Origin: Marinobacter similis
Lineage (GTDB): Bacteria > Pseudomonadota > Gammaproteobacteria > Pseudomonadales > Oleiphilaceae
DNA length: 64,000 nucleotides
NCBI RefSeq assembly: GCF_000830985.1
Contig: NZ_CP007151.1
Location: 1,922,001-1,986,000 of the forward strand
Reading direction: 5' to 3'
The notes below the pieces were generated by a model. It did no database searches. It was not told the DNA's origin and saw only the letters and a program-made list of their open reading frames with translations. The translations under genes were made by a program, and so were the position numbers. Positions 29,735-38,919 of this stretch are shown piece after piece; the first letter of the stretch is position 1, and each line of letters starts with the position of its first letter.

Positions 29735-30799
29735 ATGCATCAGCGCAAGATCATTCATGTCGATTGTGACTGCTTTTACGCCGCGGTGGAGATGCGTGAC
29801 GATCCAACCCTGCGGGAGGTGCCGCTGGCCGTAGGCGGCGCCGGCGGCCGGGGTGTGGTGACCACGTGCAACTACAAGGCCCGCGCCTACGGTGTGCGCT
29901 CTGCCATGCCGGGCAGTGAGGCCCGGCGGCTATGTCCGGGCCTGGTGACTGTGCCCACAGATATGGGCCGTTACCGGGCGGCTTCCCAGCAGGTCATGGC
30001 TATTCTGCGGGAAATGACCGATCTGGTGGAGCCGTTGTCACTGGACGAAGCCTTCCTCGATGTCTCCGAAATTACCGATCATAAAGGCAGCGCCACATTG
30101 ATGGCCCGTTACCTGCGCGAGCGCATTCGCCGCGAGGTCGGCATTACGGTGTCAGCGGGTGTTGCACCCAACAAATTTCTCGCCAAGATTGCCAGTGACT
30201 GGGAAAAGCCCGATGGCCTGTTTGTTGTCCGGCCTGAGGACGTCGACGGCTTTGTCCGTACATTGCCGGTACAGAAGCTGTTCGGCGTTGGGCAGGTGAC
30301 TGCGGCCAAGCTCAACGCCCTGGGTGTCGAGACCTGCGGCGATCTCCAGGCCATTGGTCCGGAAGTGCTGATGGACCGTTTTGGCAAGCAGGGTTACCGT
30401 CTGCACGAGATGGCACACGGTCGTGATGACCGGCCGGTGGTGGTGTCGCGCATTGCCAAATCAATCAGTGTCGAGCGTACTTTTTCCCAGGATCTGCCTG
30501 ACCGAGCCGCCTGCGAGACGGTGATGGCGTCGCTGGTCGCGGATCTGAATCTGCGGCTGACCCGGAAGGGCGGGCGCAAACCGATCCACAAGCTGTTCAT
30601 CAAAATCCGCTACAGCGACTTTTCCACCCATACCCTCGAACGGGTCCGCGAGCATGTGCAGGAGCCGGAATTCGACGACTATCTGCCCTTGCTCAAAGAG
30701 CTGGCGGGCGAGAAAGATCGACCTGTGCGGCTTCTCGGGCTGGGGGTGCGATTCCGCAATGACGATGCGCCAGTCACGCAGCTGCGGCTGTTTGACTGA
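29735..30799 (+). CDS. dinB: DNA polymerase IV
   Basis: Y-family translesion polymerase of about 354 aa. The catalytic carboxylates lie in [12 protein letters not shown] near the N-terminus and in [29 protein letters not shown] and [20 protein letters not shown] are typical, and the little-finger domain follows. The start at ATG 29735 gives [13 protein letters not shown] LexA box just upstream indicates SOS induction. It is convergent with the PAP2 gene at a 2-bp gap, and the C-terminal QLRLFD resembles a beta-clamp-binding motif. Confidence 0.95.
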   Translation: MHQRKIIHVDCDCFYAAVEMRDDPTLREVPLAVGGAGGRGVVTTCNYKARAYGVRSAMPGSEARRLCPGLVTVPTDMGRYRAASQQVMAILREMTDLVEPLSLDEAFLDVSEITDHKGSATLMARYLRERIRREVGITVSAGVAPNKFLAKIASDWEKPDGLFVVRPEDVDGFVRTLPVQKLFGVGQVTAAKLNALGVETCGDLQAIGPEVLMDRFGKQGYRLHEMAHGRDDRPVVVSRIAKSISVERTFSQDLPDRAACETVMASLVADLNLRLTRKGGRKPIHKLFIKIRYSDFSTHTLERVREHVQEPEFDDYLPLLKELAGEKDRPVRLLGLGVRFRNDDAPVTQLRLFD

Positions 30800-30801
30800 G
30801 C

Positions 30802-31373
30802 TCAGCCCGGGAACAGCAGCAGGAAGTCGCCCAGCAGGTAGTGCATCGACAGACACCCCAACAAGCCGCCAATCACCGCTCCGGCAGCAACGTCGGTAGG
30901 GTAATGCAGTCCCAGCACCACTCGTGAAGCGGCAACACTGAGGGTGAAGGGCAGGATGGTCAGAGCAAAAGCGGGGCTGGCCATGAACAACATGGTCTGA
31001 AAGCAGGCCGCGTGCAGGGTGTGACCGGACGGAAAACTGTATCGGTCCAGAGGTGGCGTGCCACAGTTAATGGACGGGAAGGAAATAAACGGTCGCTCTC
31101 GAATCAGGTGTCGTTTGAGCAGTTTGTAGGTCAGGGTGCAGGTCAGACCGGTCAGGGTCATGAGTAAAGCCAGCGCTGGACCTTCAGTTGGCCAAAGGAA
31201 GGGAGTGGTCAGAATCAGTGCGTACCAGAACCAGCCATCGCCCAGGCGGCTGACCAGTCGGAAATAGCCGAGCACTGAGGGGACGCCGGCAACCCGGTTG
31301 ATGGCTGGCAGAACGCGTATTCCCTCTGATCCACCAGTTCAAAGAAGCGAGATGCTTTGGTTGTCGATGGCAT
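30802..31373 (-). CDS. PAP2-family phosphatase, one frameshift
   Basis: An integral-membrane lipid phosphatase-like protein of about 190 aa. All three PAP2 signature blocks are present: K-x6-RP (KRHLIRERPF), PSGH, and SR-x5-H-x3-D (SRVVLGLHYPTD). There are about four to five transmembrane helices. One base is missing near 31316, which separates MPSTTKASRFFELVDQREYA from the rest. Its start lies inside the 3' end of the glycosyltransferase gene (about 35 bp overlap), so the two are coupled. The substrate could be phosphatidate or undecaprenyl-PP (inference). Confidence 0.87.
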
Positions 31374-32558
31374 GATATCGGGTCCTGGCTGTTTGCGTGA
31401 AAACCAACTGTTCGAACTGTTCAATTTGCGAGTTCCAATCCAGCTCGAGGGCGTCCAGTCGGGCCTGGGCCCGAATGCGATTCAGTAACGTCGGCTGGTC
31501 GGCCAGCCGCAGGGCGCCGTCGACAAAGTCTTCGTCCTCCTGCAGATCGGCTTTCATGCCGTTCTCCTCGTGCCGCAGGTGTTCGCTGGCGGCGCCGTCG
31601 TCAAAAGCAACCACTGCCAGCCCGCTGGCCATGGCTTCGAGCACCACGTTGCCAAAGGTGTCGGTTTTGCTCGGGAACAGGAACAGGTCGCCGGAGGCAT
31701 AGTGTCGAGCAAGGTCTTCACCGCGCCGGGTGCCGCAAAAATGTAATCCGGGTGTTGCTCGGCCAGTTGCCGGCGCATCGGTCCGTCACCCACCAGGATG
31801 AACCGGGCCCGAGGGTGCAGGTTGCGAAGTCGCTCGAAGCAGGCCACCGCCATGCGTAGATTCTTTTCCGGGGCCAGCCGGCCAACGTAGATCACCGCGC
31901 GCTCATTAGCCTTCAGTCCCCATTGCGCCCGTAATTTCTCATCCCGTTTATGGGGAGCAAACCGGGTGCAGTCTACGCCGCGGCTCCAGAGTCCGGTGGG
32001 CCTGATACCCATGGCAGCGGTGGTCTGTGCCATTTTCCGGGTCGGCACCAGAGTGATCGACGTGCGATTGTGAAACCAGCGGCCATAGGCGCATAGAAGG
32101 CGTTCGAGCACACCAACGCCGTAGTAGTTGCTGTAACTGTGAAAGTTGGTGTGAAAGCCGGAGCTGACTGCCAGGCCCAGGCTATGGGCCGCCGAAACCG
32201 CCGCTACGCCCAAGGGGCCTTGGGTGGCCACATAGATGACATCGGGCCGGTCCTGTTTCCAGAGTTTGCGAAGAGTTCCACTTCGAGCCAGGCCAAAACG
32301 CAGGTCGGCGTAGCCGGGCAGTGGCAGGCCGGTAACCAGGTGTTCCCGACTGAACAGTGCCTGGCCCGCTTCGGCGACCAGGCCCTTGCATTCTTGGCGC
32401 TGACGAGGCCGGATCACGGTAACCCGATGGCCTCGCTGCATCAGACCCTGGCACAGGTGCCTGAGCGTGTTCGCCACGCCATTGATTTCCGGCGGAAAGG
32501 TCTCAGATACAATGGTAATGTGTTGTTGGCGCCGTGCGGCCTGAACGGTCTCGGTCAC
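31339..32558 (-). CDS. GT4-family glycosyltransferase, one frameshift
   Basis: About 406 aa when repaired. Retaining GT-B fold: donor and acceptor domains with ETFPPEINGVANTLRHL at the N-terminus, IYVGRLAPEKNLRMAVACFE and FILVGDGPMRRQL, and the C-terminal E-x7-E type motif FPSKTDTFGNVVLEAMASGL once one base near 31739 is restored in a T run. It resembles the Agt/MgtA-type enzymes that glycosylate diacylglycerol, but the acceptor is not certain. Preceded by a Pho-box-like triplet (32607-32635) and overlapped at the 3' end by the PAP2 gene. Confidence 0.88.
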
Positions 32559-32606
32559 GATGATTCCTGGGGTTCCCCTGACATGTCCCTACTATGGAAA
32601 CCGGGC

Positions 32607-32635
32607 GTGACAGTTCTGCGACAGTCCCATGACAA
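32607..32635 (-). promoter_or_regulatory. Pho-box-like direct repeats before the glycosyltransferase gene
   Basis: On the minus strand the half-sites TTGTCAT, CTGTCGC and CTGTCAC follow each other at an exact 11-bp period (4-bp spacers), the layout of PhoB boxes (CTGTCAT-N4-CTGTCAY). The last ends 48 bp before the ATG at 32558, and a -10-like CATAGT follows 10 bp downstream. The same layout at the same distance precedes olsB. Confidence 0.7.
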
Positions 32636-32672
32636 TCCCTTTACCCGTTCCACCATCCGATGCGGAGACACT

Positions 32673-33708
32673 ATGCAAACGCGAAAGCTGGGAAATACTG
32701 ACATTGATGTCAGCCTGATCTGCCTGGGTACCATGACCTGGGGGGAGCAAAACACCGAGTCGGAAGCCTTTGAGCAGTTGGACTACGCAACCGAGGCTGG
32801 TGTGAACTTCATTGATGCTGCGGAGATGTACCCGGTGCCACCCCGGGCTGAAACCCAGGGTTTGACCGAGCAGTACCTGGGAAACTGGCTGGCGCGCCGC
32901 GGTCGCCGTGACGACCTGGTGATTGCCTCCAAGGTGGCGGGGCCGGGTAATGGCCTGACCTACCTCCGAAACGGCCCCCGCTTGACCCGCGAACACATCA
33001 GGGAGGCTTGCGAGACCAGTCTGAAGCGCCTGCAAACTGATTACATTGATCTTTACCAGGTGCATTGGCCGGATCGGAGCACCAATTTCTTCGGTCAGTT
33101 GGGTTACCAGCAACCCGGAGGAGAGCTCGACCCCCATTGAAGAGACTCTGGAAGCGCTGGATGAGCTGGTTCGGGAAGGTAAGATTCGGCAGATCGGGTT
33201 ATCCAACGAAACGCCTTGGGGCACCATGGAGTATCTGCGCCTGGCCCGGGAAAAGGGCTGGCCGCGCGCGGTCAGTATCCAGAATCCCTACAACCTGCTG
33301 AACCGGTCGTTTGAAGTGGGTATGGCTGAAATCGCCCATCGCGAACAGGCCGGTCTGCTGGCGTACTCGCCCCTGGCGTTTGGCATGCTTTCCGGCAAGT
33401 ACCTGGGCGAGAGCTGGCCGGAGAAGGGCCGGCTCACCCTGTTTGAGCGGTTCAAGCGTTACAGCAACAGCCGCGGCATGGCCGCAACCCGGGCCTATGT
33501 GGAGCTGGCACGGGAGCATGGGCTGTCACCGGTGGAGTTGGCGCTGGCCTACGTCAACAGTCGCAGTTTTGTCACCAGTAACATCGTGGGCGCTACCACC
33601 ATGGCGCAGTTGAAGGAGAACATCGGGTCCGCAGCCATTACCCTTGATCAGGATGTGCTCGACGCTATCGAGGCGTTACACACGGAGTTCACCTATCCCT
33701 GCCCATAA
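32673..33708 (+). CDS. Aldo/keto reductase (Tas-like), one indel
   Basis: NADPH-dependent reductase, about 345 aa when repaired. The catalytic tetrad is visible as Asp/Tyr in FIDAAEMY, Lys in IASKVAG and His in YQVHWPDR. The C-terminal NADP-binding part has AYSPLAFGMLSGKYLG and SNIVGATTMAQLKENI. The frame changes near 33110-33125 by +1 (or -2), so one extra C or two missing bases; all other breaks in this window are -1. ATG 32673 is used. It is divergent from the glycosyltransferase gene. Substrate unknown. Confidence 0.88.
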
Positions 33709-33781
33709 CCGGCGGCCCGGTCCCGGCAAATGCCGGGGCTGGGCGTTGTCTGTTACACGCTGAAATACCCTGGATTATTTT

Positions 33782-33787
33782 TTGACA
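33782..33787 (+). promoter_or_regulatory. Possible -35 element in AT-rich gap
   Basis: TTGACA at 33782-33787 lies in the AT-rich 210-bp gap before the small secreted-protein gene at 33919. No convincing TATAAT stands at the right spacing, so the assignment is tentative. A weak CCCGGC/GCCGGG hairpin lies at about 33724-33739. Confidence 0.2.
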
Positions 33788-33918
33788 TAAACGGGGATGT
33801 TCGCTGACAAAACAGTGGCGATTTTGTGTTCAATTTCACATCTTTCCGGTGTTTAATCATTAGACTTTAGCCTTAGGTATCATTACAATCCTTTCGGTTT
33901 CCAGGTCGTTGAAGTGTC

Positions 33919-34242
33919 ATGATTATTCGCATCTTTGTCGCATTACTAGCCCTTAATCTAGTCGCCTTTGTTGTCCGCGCCGAAGCTGCTGAGCGCGTGT
34001 TCGACGAATTTGGCGAAACAGTCACCGTCGAGGACGTTTACGAGCTCCAGGAGCGCATGTCTGGTGATTTTGAAGATGGCCCGGTCGAGGCTGTCAGTGA
34101 GATTGGCTCCCGACTGTTAACGCTGACCCTGAGCCGCTCCGACCATGGTGGCAAACGATATGCGTCCGAGCCGGCCCGGCCCGATCATGGCATCGCGCTG
34201 CTTAACGAAGGTGCCTGCCTGAACCTGAAGTGGAATTTCTGA
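33919..34242 (+). CDS. Small secreted hypothetical protein
   Basis: A 107-aa protein with a clear signal peptide (IIRIFVALLALNLVAFVVRAEAA, cleavage after about residue 24) and a short acidic mature part rich in Glu and Asp (FDEFGETVTVEDVYELQERMSGDFEDG). I do not recognise a family. The AT-rich region before it looks like a promoter region, and it precedes the CoA hydrolase/transferase gene by 141 bp. The second half (from about residue 65) could be affected by a frameshift. Confidence 0.55.
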   Translation: MIIRIFVALLALNLVAFVVRAEAAERVFDEFGETVTVEDVYELQERMSGDFEDGPVEAVSEIGSRLLTLTLSRSDHGGKRYASEPARPDHGIALLNEGACLNLKWNF

Positions 34243-34383
34243 CTTTCTCCCGATCTCGTTTGTTCTTGCCCTCGCATTGCTAATCTCTCTGTCGTAAACC
34301 TGATCTGGCGCATTGCCAGCGTTCAGGTGTCGTGTGATCATCGCCCGTAACAACAGCCGTATTGATCCATAAGGAGCTTGGCA

Positions 34384-36593
34384 ATGGCGACTGATACTGG
34401 TCGACGTTCACACGATGTAGAGGCTTGTGTTGATGCAGTGATTGACCGGGTGGGGAAGACCATCACGCTCGGCCTGCCCCTGGGGCTGGGTAAACCCATC
34501 CGTTTCGTTAACGCCCTGTACCAGCGTGCGAAAGTTGATCCTGAAATACAGCTGCACATTGTTACCGCCCTGTCGCTTTTGGCGCCCAGGGGTGGCTCGT
34601 CACTAGAGAAACGATTCCTGACCCCCTTTGCCGACCGGCTCTACGGTCGGATTCCGGAACTGGCCTACGCCAGGGACGTCTCCGCCAACCGTCTCCCCGA
34701 TAACGTGCAGGTTTCCGAGTTCTTCTTTAAAGCCGGCAACTATCTCAACAATAAATCGCAACAGCGGCATTACGTCTGCAGCAATTACACCCATGCGGTT
34801 CGAGATCTGATGGCGCAGGGTGTCAATGTGGTGGCCCAGATGGTCGCTCCGGGTGAACTCGCCGATCGCGAGGGCATGGTCAGTCTGAGCTGTAATCCGG
34901 ATCTGACCCTCGACCTGATCCCGGAGCTGCGTGCCCGGGAAGAGCAGGGCACGCCGGTGGCGCTGGTGGCGGAAACGAATCGAAACCTGCCCTGGATGGA
35001 TCGCCATGGCGCCGTGGAAGAGTCGGTGTTTGATGTGGTGTTCGAGCAGCCCTCCACCGATTACCCGTTGTTCTCGGCGCCGGAGATGGCCATCAGCCGG
35101 AAGATCATCTGATTGGTTTTTACGCCAGCGCCCTGTTGAAAGACGGCGGCACCCTGCAGGTGGGCATCGGTTCCCTGGGGGCGGCGCTGGTGCACAGCGC
35201 CATCCTCCGGCACAAGGACAACGACCACTGGCGCTCGGTGTACGATCACCTGAGAATTGCCGAGCGCTTTCCCGTGGCCGAAACCGACGGCGGCACCGGC
35301 CCGTTCGAGCGAGGGCTGTATGGCTGCAGCGAGATGATGGTGGATGGTTTTCTGTACCTGATGCAGGCGGGCATTCTCCGGCGCGAGGTCTTCGAGCATG
35401 CCGGCCTGCAGACACTGATCAATCGGGGCGAACTGAGTGAGCAGGTGACGATGGCTTCCCTGGATGTGCTTCGCCGCGAACAGCTGATCGATTCACCCAT
35501 GCGGGCCCGGGATGTGGCCTGGTTGGTCCGGTTGGGCATCCTTCGGGATAGCGTGGAATTCCGGGGTGGCCGTTTGCTTGTGGGCTCCGAGTCGGTGGAT
35601 GGGGATCTGGATGATCCTCAGGCCCGGGAGGCCATTGAGTCCCTGGCGCTTGGGTCGCGGCTGAAGGGCGGAGTAACCATGCACGGCGGCTTCTACGTCG
35701 GCCCCGAGAGTTTTTACCGGGCGTTGCGGGACCTGAGTGACGAGCGCCGGGATCAGATCTGCATGACCAGCGTGAATTTCATCAATCACCTGTACGACCA
35801 TCGCTTTGGTGACCAGCGGCTGAAAGTGGCACAGCGGCTCCACAGCCGGTTCGTTAATTCCACCATGATGTATACCCTGGGCGGTGCCGCAGTTTCAGAC
35901 GGGCTGGCGGATGGGCGCGTGGTCAGTGGTGTAGGCGGACAGTACAACTTCGTTGCCATGGCCCACGAGCTGCCCGGAGCCCGCTCCATTGTGACCCTGC
36001 GGGCGACTCGCCAGTCGGGCGGTAAGACCCTCTCCAATATTGTCTTCAATTACGCCCACTGCACCATTCCCCGGCATCTGCGGGACATTGTCATTACCGA
36101 GTACGGTATCGCCGATCTGCGGGGCCAGTCCGACGAGCAGGTCTATCTGCGGCTGATCCGCATTGCCGATTCCCGTTTCCAGCCCGGCTTGCTGAAGCAG
36201 GCGCAAAAGGCCGGCAAGGTGGCCGCAGATTTCCGCCTGCCGGCGGACTGGTGTGACAACACGCCGGAAGCTGTTCAGGCTGCAATTGCGGCCGGGGGCG
36301 ATGCCGATGTGTTTCCGGCGTTCCCGTTCGGACGGGACTTTACTGACGAGGAACTGACGTTAGGGAAAGCCCTTAAGACCCTGAAAGCCGCAACGGCAAC
36401 CCGCCGTGGTAAACTGTGGACACTTCTGCAGGCTGTCAGAGCCAGGGATCACGACAACTGCTTCGCTTCATTGCTCGAACGCATGGGGCTGGCGCAGCCA
36501 TCGGGGCTGCGGGCAAAGCTGGATCAGCGCCTGGTGATTTACGGTCTGCAACTGAATGACACACCAACCGACACAGGAAACCCAGAAGCCTGA
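34384..36593 (+). CDS. Large acetyl-CoA hydrolase/transferase-family protein, one frameshift
   Basis: About 736 aa when repaired, longer than ordinary Cat1-type CoA transferases. The N-terminal part has CVDAVIDRVGKTITLGLPLGLGKP. The C-terminal half has GTLQVGIGSLGAALVHSAI, NYAHCTIPRHLRDIVITEYGIADLRGQ and SVNFINHLYDH, typical of the acetyl-CoA hydrolase/transferase C-terminal domain. One base is missing near 35098 (AISPEDHLIGFYASALL is restored). ATG 34384 has AAGGAG 7 nt upstream. Its stop overlaps the start of the FKBP gene (TGATG). The acyl substrate is unknown. Confidence 0.88.
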
Positions 36594-37063
36594 TGGATGT
36601 CTCACAAACCAAACCTGACGTTTTCACCGTTCATTACGTGCTGAAAAACAAGATCGGCGAACTTGTCGATACTTCTGAAGGCAGCGAGCCGCTGCACTTT
36701 ATCTATGGCAGCCCGGACATCATCGAGGGTATTCAGAAAGCGGTGAAGGATCGCAATGTCGGTGATTGCCTGGAAGTCACGGTACCGCCGGCGATGGCCT
36801 ACGGCGAGCATAACCCGGAGCTGATCCGCAAGGTGCCGCGCTCGCTGTTTGAGGGGGTCGAGGATCTTCAGATCGGCATGAAGTTCCAGACCAATACCGG
36901 TGATGAGGCGCAGATCGTTCAGGTTGTCTCTATTGACGGCAATCTGGTCAAGGTTGATGCCAACCATCCGCTGGCCGGCTTCACCCTGTACTTCGATCTG
37001 GAGATTGTGGGCCGCCGGGAAGCTACTGAGGATGAGATGGCCCAAGGCCGTCCGCTGTTTTGA
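36593..37063 (+). CDS. SlyD-like FKBP-type peptidyl-prolyl isomerase
   Basis: A 156-aa cytosolic isomerase/chaperone. FKBP core FTVHYVLKNKIGELVDTSEGSEPLHFIYGSPDIIEGIQKAV and the IF-domain region near VPPAMAYGEHNPELIRKVPRSLFEG match SlyD; ANHPLAGFTLYFDLEIVGRREAT closes the fold. There is no His-rich metal-binding tail, unlike E. coli SlyD. The start overlaps the CoA hydrolase stop (TGATG). The 3' end overlaps the convergent olsA-like gene by 41 bp. Confidence 0.93.
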   Translation: MDVSQTKPDVFTVHYVLKNKIGELVDTSEGSEPLHFIYGSPDIIEGIQKAVKDRNVGDCLEVTVPPAMAYGEHNPELIRKVPRSLFEGVEDLQIGMKFQTNTGDEAQIVQVVSIDGNLVKVDANHPLAGFTLYFDLEIVGRREATEDEMAQGRPLF

Positions 37064-37841
37064 TGCAGTCGTCCCCGGCGTGGTCCAGCTCCCCGGCCTG
37101 AACCTGCGACAGACCGGCCTGAACGGTATTTCGGAGCTGGAGAGCCAATTGCGATGAGCTCAGCTCGGGCTTGACCCTAATCGCCGGGTGAAACACAACA
37201 TCGACCTGAGTTGGCGGCTGTTTCAGCAGCGTTACCAGGTGGTTGTGGAAGGCGTCGTCGCCTACGAACGGAGCCAGATGGTCCGGGCGTCCCGCGCGGC
37301 GATAGCTGATGGTGACTGGTTGGATCGGCGCCCCGCAGTCGGTGGCGGCGCCGAGTAACAAACCGTGAAAGGGAAGCACTGTTAATCCGAAACCGGTGGT
37401 GCCTTCCGGAAACACCAGTACCGATTCCCCCGCCTGCAATTTTTCCGTAATCGAAGCCCGGACCCGCCTGGCCCGCCCACCCCCGCGTTTGATAAACAGG
37501 GTGCCGGCCTGTTGCGCCAGCCAGCCAATGATTGGCCATTCGCTCACTTCCGCTTTCGACAGGAACAGGATCGGGGTCAAGCTGCCCAGAATCGGGATAT
37601 CGGACCAGCTGATGTGGTTGCTCACGTAAAGGACGTTGCGTTCGGGTGGGGCGCCGTGAACCCGAACCTCAAACCCGAGACACCGGCACGCCCACAGGAA
37701 ACATCGGCGCGCCCAGGGCGTTCGATCAATTTGCCGGCGGGTCAGCATGTCGAAGGCCAGGAGGCTGGATGCCAGCAGCACGGTCGCTGCCAGGAACAGG
37801 CAAAATGCAGCCAGCCGAAAGGTGAGTCTGAGCCATGCCAT
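37023..37841 (-). CDS. olsA: Lyso-ornithine lipid O-acyltransferase (PlsC family)
   Basis: A 272-aa membrane-bound 1-acyl-acyltransferase. N-terminal hydrophobic anchor (about residues 8-32), HX4D motif H76-D81 (NHISWSD) and the FPEGTTG motif. In the pathway it O-acylates lyso-ornithine lipid made by OlsB. It follows olsB at 68 bp on the same strand, which is why OlsA is preferred to a general PlsC. Its C-terminal residues overlap the FKBP gene by 41 bp, so the last codons could be affected by an error. Confidence 0.82.
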   Translation of the reverse strand: MAWLRLTFRLAAFCLFLAATVLLASSLLAFDMLTRRQIDRTPWARRCFLWACRCLGFEVRVHGAPPERNVLYVSNHISWSDIPILGSLTPILFLSKAEVSEWPIIGWLAQQAGTLFIKRGGGRARRVRASITEKLQAGESVLVFPEGTTGFGLTVLPFHGLLLGAATDCGAPIQPVTISYRRAGRPDHLAPFVGDDAFHNHLVTLLKQPPTQVDVVFHPAIRVKPELSSSQLALQLRNTVQAGLSQVQAGELDHAGDDCIKTADGLGPSHPQ

Positions 37842-37909
37842 GGCAGGTCTCCTGTTTTTTGCCGTCTCACTGGCAGTCTGTAAGCTCCGTTAATAGGCCC
37901 CAAGAGGCC

Positions 37910-38671
37910 TTAAGAGGCCTTGCCCAGGAAATGGCGGCTGTAGCGAGTGGCCAGATTGTTCACTTCCAGCAAGACCAGCAAATCGGCGCACCGGAACTCC
38001 GGATCCCAGCAGGGTTCGCCGCATACCTTGGCGCCCAGACGCATGTAGGCCTTGATCAGCGGTGGAATCATGACCGCTCGGGTTTCATCAATAACATGGG
38101 TCAGATGCGGCAGTTTTCGTCGCGGAAACACGCGATACTCGTCGTCTGCCAGGTATTCGTTCTGCAGTTGACGAGCGATCCGCCAGGCTTTCAGGCCGCC
38201 ATCGGCCATGCTGATGCTTGCACAACCGATCACATAGTCCACCTTGCGGGCCATCAGGTATTCAGCCACGGCAGACCACAGCAATCCTATGGTCGCGCCA
38301 TTGCGGTAGTCCGGGTGCACGCAGGTGCGCCCTAGCTCGGCGACGGTGCCCGGCAACTGGTTCAGCGCCGACAGATCAAATTCGCCAGTGGAATAGAAGC
38401 CGCCGACCAGTTCGGTGTCGGCCTGATGCAGGATGCGGGTAGTAGCTACGAGCTCACCACTGTCACCGTCGGTGACGATCAGATGGTCGCAGACGGCGTC
38501 GAAGGAGTCGCGATCCAGTCCGGGCACCTCGGCGCCCAGGTCGCTGCCGTATTCGTCGGAAAATACCTGGTAGCGCAGACGCTGCGCCGCTTCAATCAAA
38601 TCGGGGCCGCGGGTGATGGCGCTGGTCAGGCGACGGGCGCTTCGACGTGGTCTCGCGGTTTGTGCAGTCAT
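37910..38671 (-). CDS. olsB: L-ornithine N-alpha-acyltransferase (OlsB-like)
   Basis: GNAT-fold acyltransferase of 253 aa that adds 3-hydroxyacyl from ACP to ornithine, the first step to phosphorus-free ornithine lipids. Motifs: EAAQRLRYQVFSDEYG, LGRTCVHPDYRNGATIGLLWSAVAEYL, YVIGCASISM and LPPLIKAYMRLGAKVCGEPCWDPEFRCADLLVLL-like C-terminus. ATG 38671 is used; an upstream in-frame ATG at 38728 falls in the Pho-box region. Four Pho-box half-sites stand 49 bp upstream. OlsA-like gene follows. Confidence 0.87.
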   Translation of the reverse strand: MTAQTARPRRSARRLTSAITRGPDLIEAAQRLRYQVFSDEYGSDLGAEVPGLDRDSFDAVCDHLIVTDGDSGELVATTRILHQADTELVGGFYSTGEFDLSALNQLPGTVAELGRTCVHPDYRNGATIGLLWSAVAEYLMARKVDYVIGCASISMADGGLKAWRIARQLQNEYLADDEYRVFPRRKLPHLTHVIDETRAVMIPPLIKAYMRLGAKVCGEPCWDPEFRCADLLVLLEVNNLATRYSRHFLGKAS

Positions 38672-38719
38672 GGCATGGTCTCTTTTGTGTCCATTTCCCG
38701 ACAAGCCTATGAAGCCGGT

Positions 38720-38759
38720 GTGACACACCCATGACGACGGAATGACGTCTATATGACAG
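38720..38759 (-). promoter_or_regulatory. Four Pho-box-like half-sites before olsB
   Basis: On the minus strand CTGTCAT, ACGTCAT, TCGTCAT and GTGTCAC are spaced at exactly 11 bp (starts at 38759, 38748, 38737 and 38726). This is the layout of two tandem PhoB boxes. The last half-site ends 48 bp before the olsB ATG; a -10-like CATAGG follows 8 bp downstream. The region is shared with the divergent response-regulator gene at 38920. Confidence 0.75.
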
Positions 38760-38819
38760 ATCGCGATTAGCTGATGTAGGTGAAGCGCTTTGTCACGGGC
38801 TGTAACAGAGTCCGGGTTC

Positions 38820-38848
38820 CATGTATATTTCTGAATAGCATGTATAAT
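38820..38848 (+). promoter_or_regulatory. Direct repeats and -10-like element before the response-regulator gene
   Basis: CATGTATA occurs twice, at 38820-38827 and 38839-38846, 19 bp apart, and the second copy runs into TATAAT at 38843-38848, 72 bp before ATG 38920. Direct repeats covering a promoter suit autoregulation by an OmpR-type regulator. No good -35 is seen. Confidence 0.35.
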
Positions 38849-38919
38849 TGCTGTTACCGGAGGTTGTCTGTATTGTCGGGCAAACGGTACGACTCACAAT
38901 TGGAAAAACAAAATCAGAG

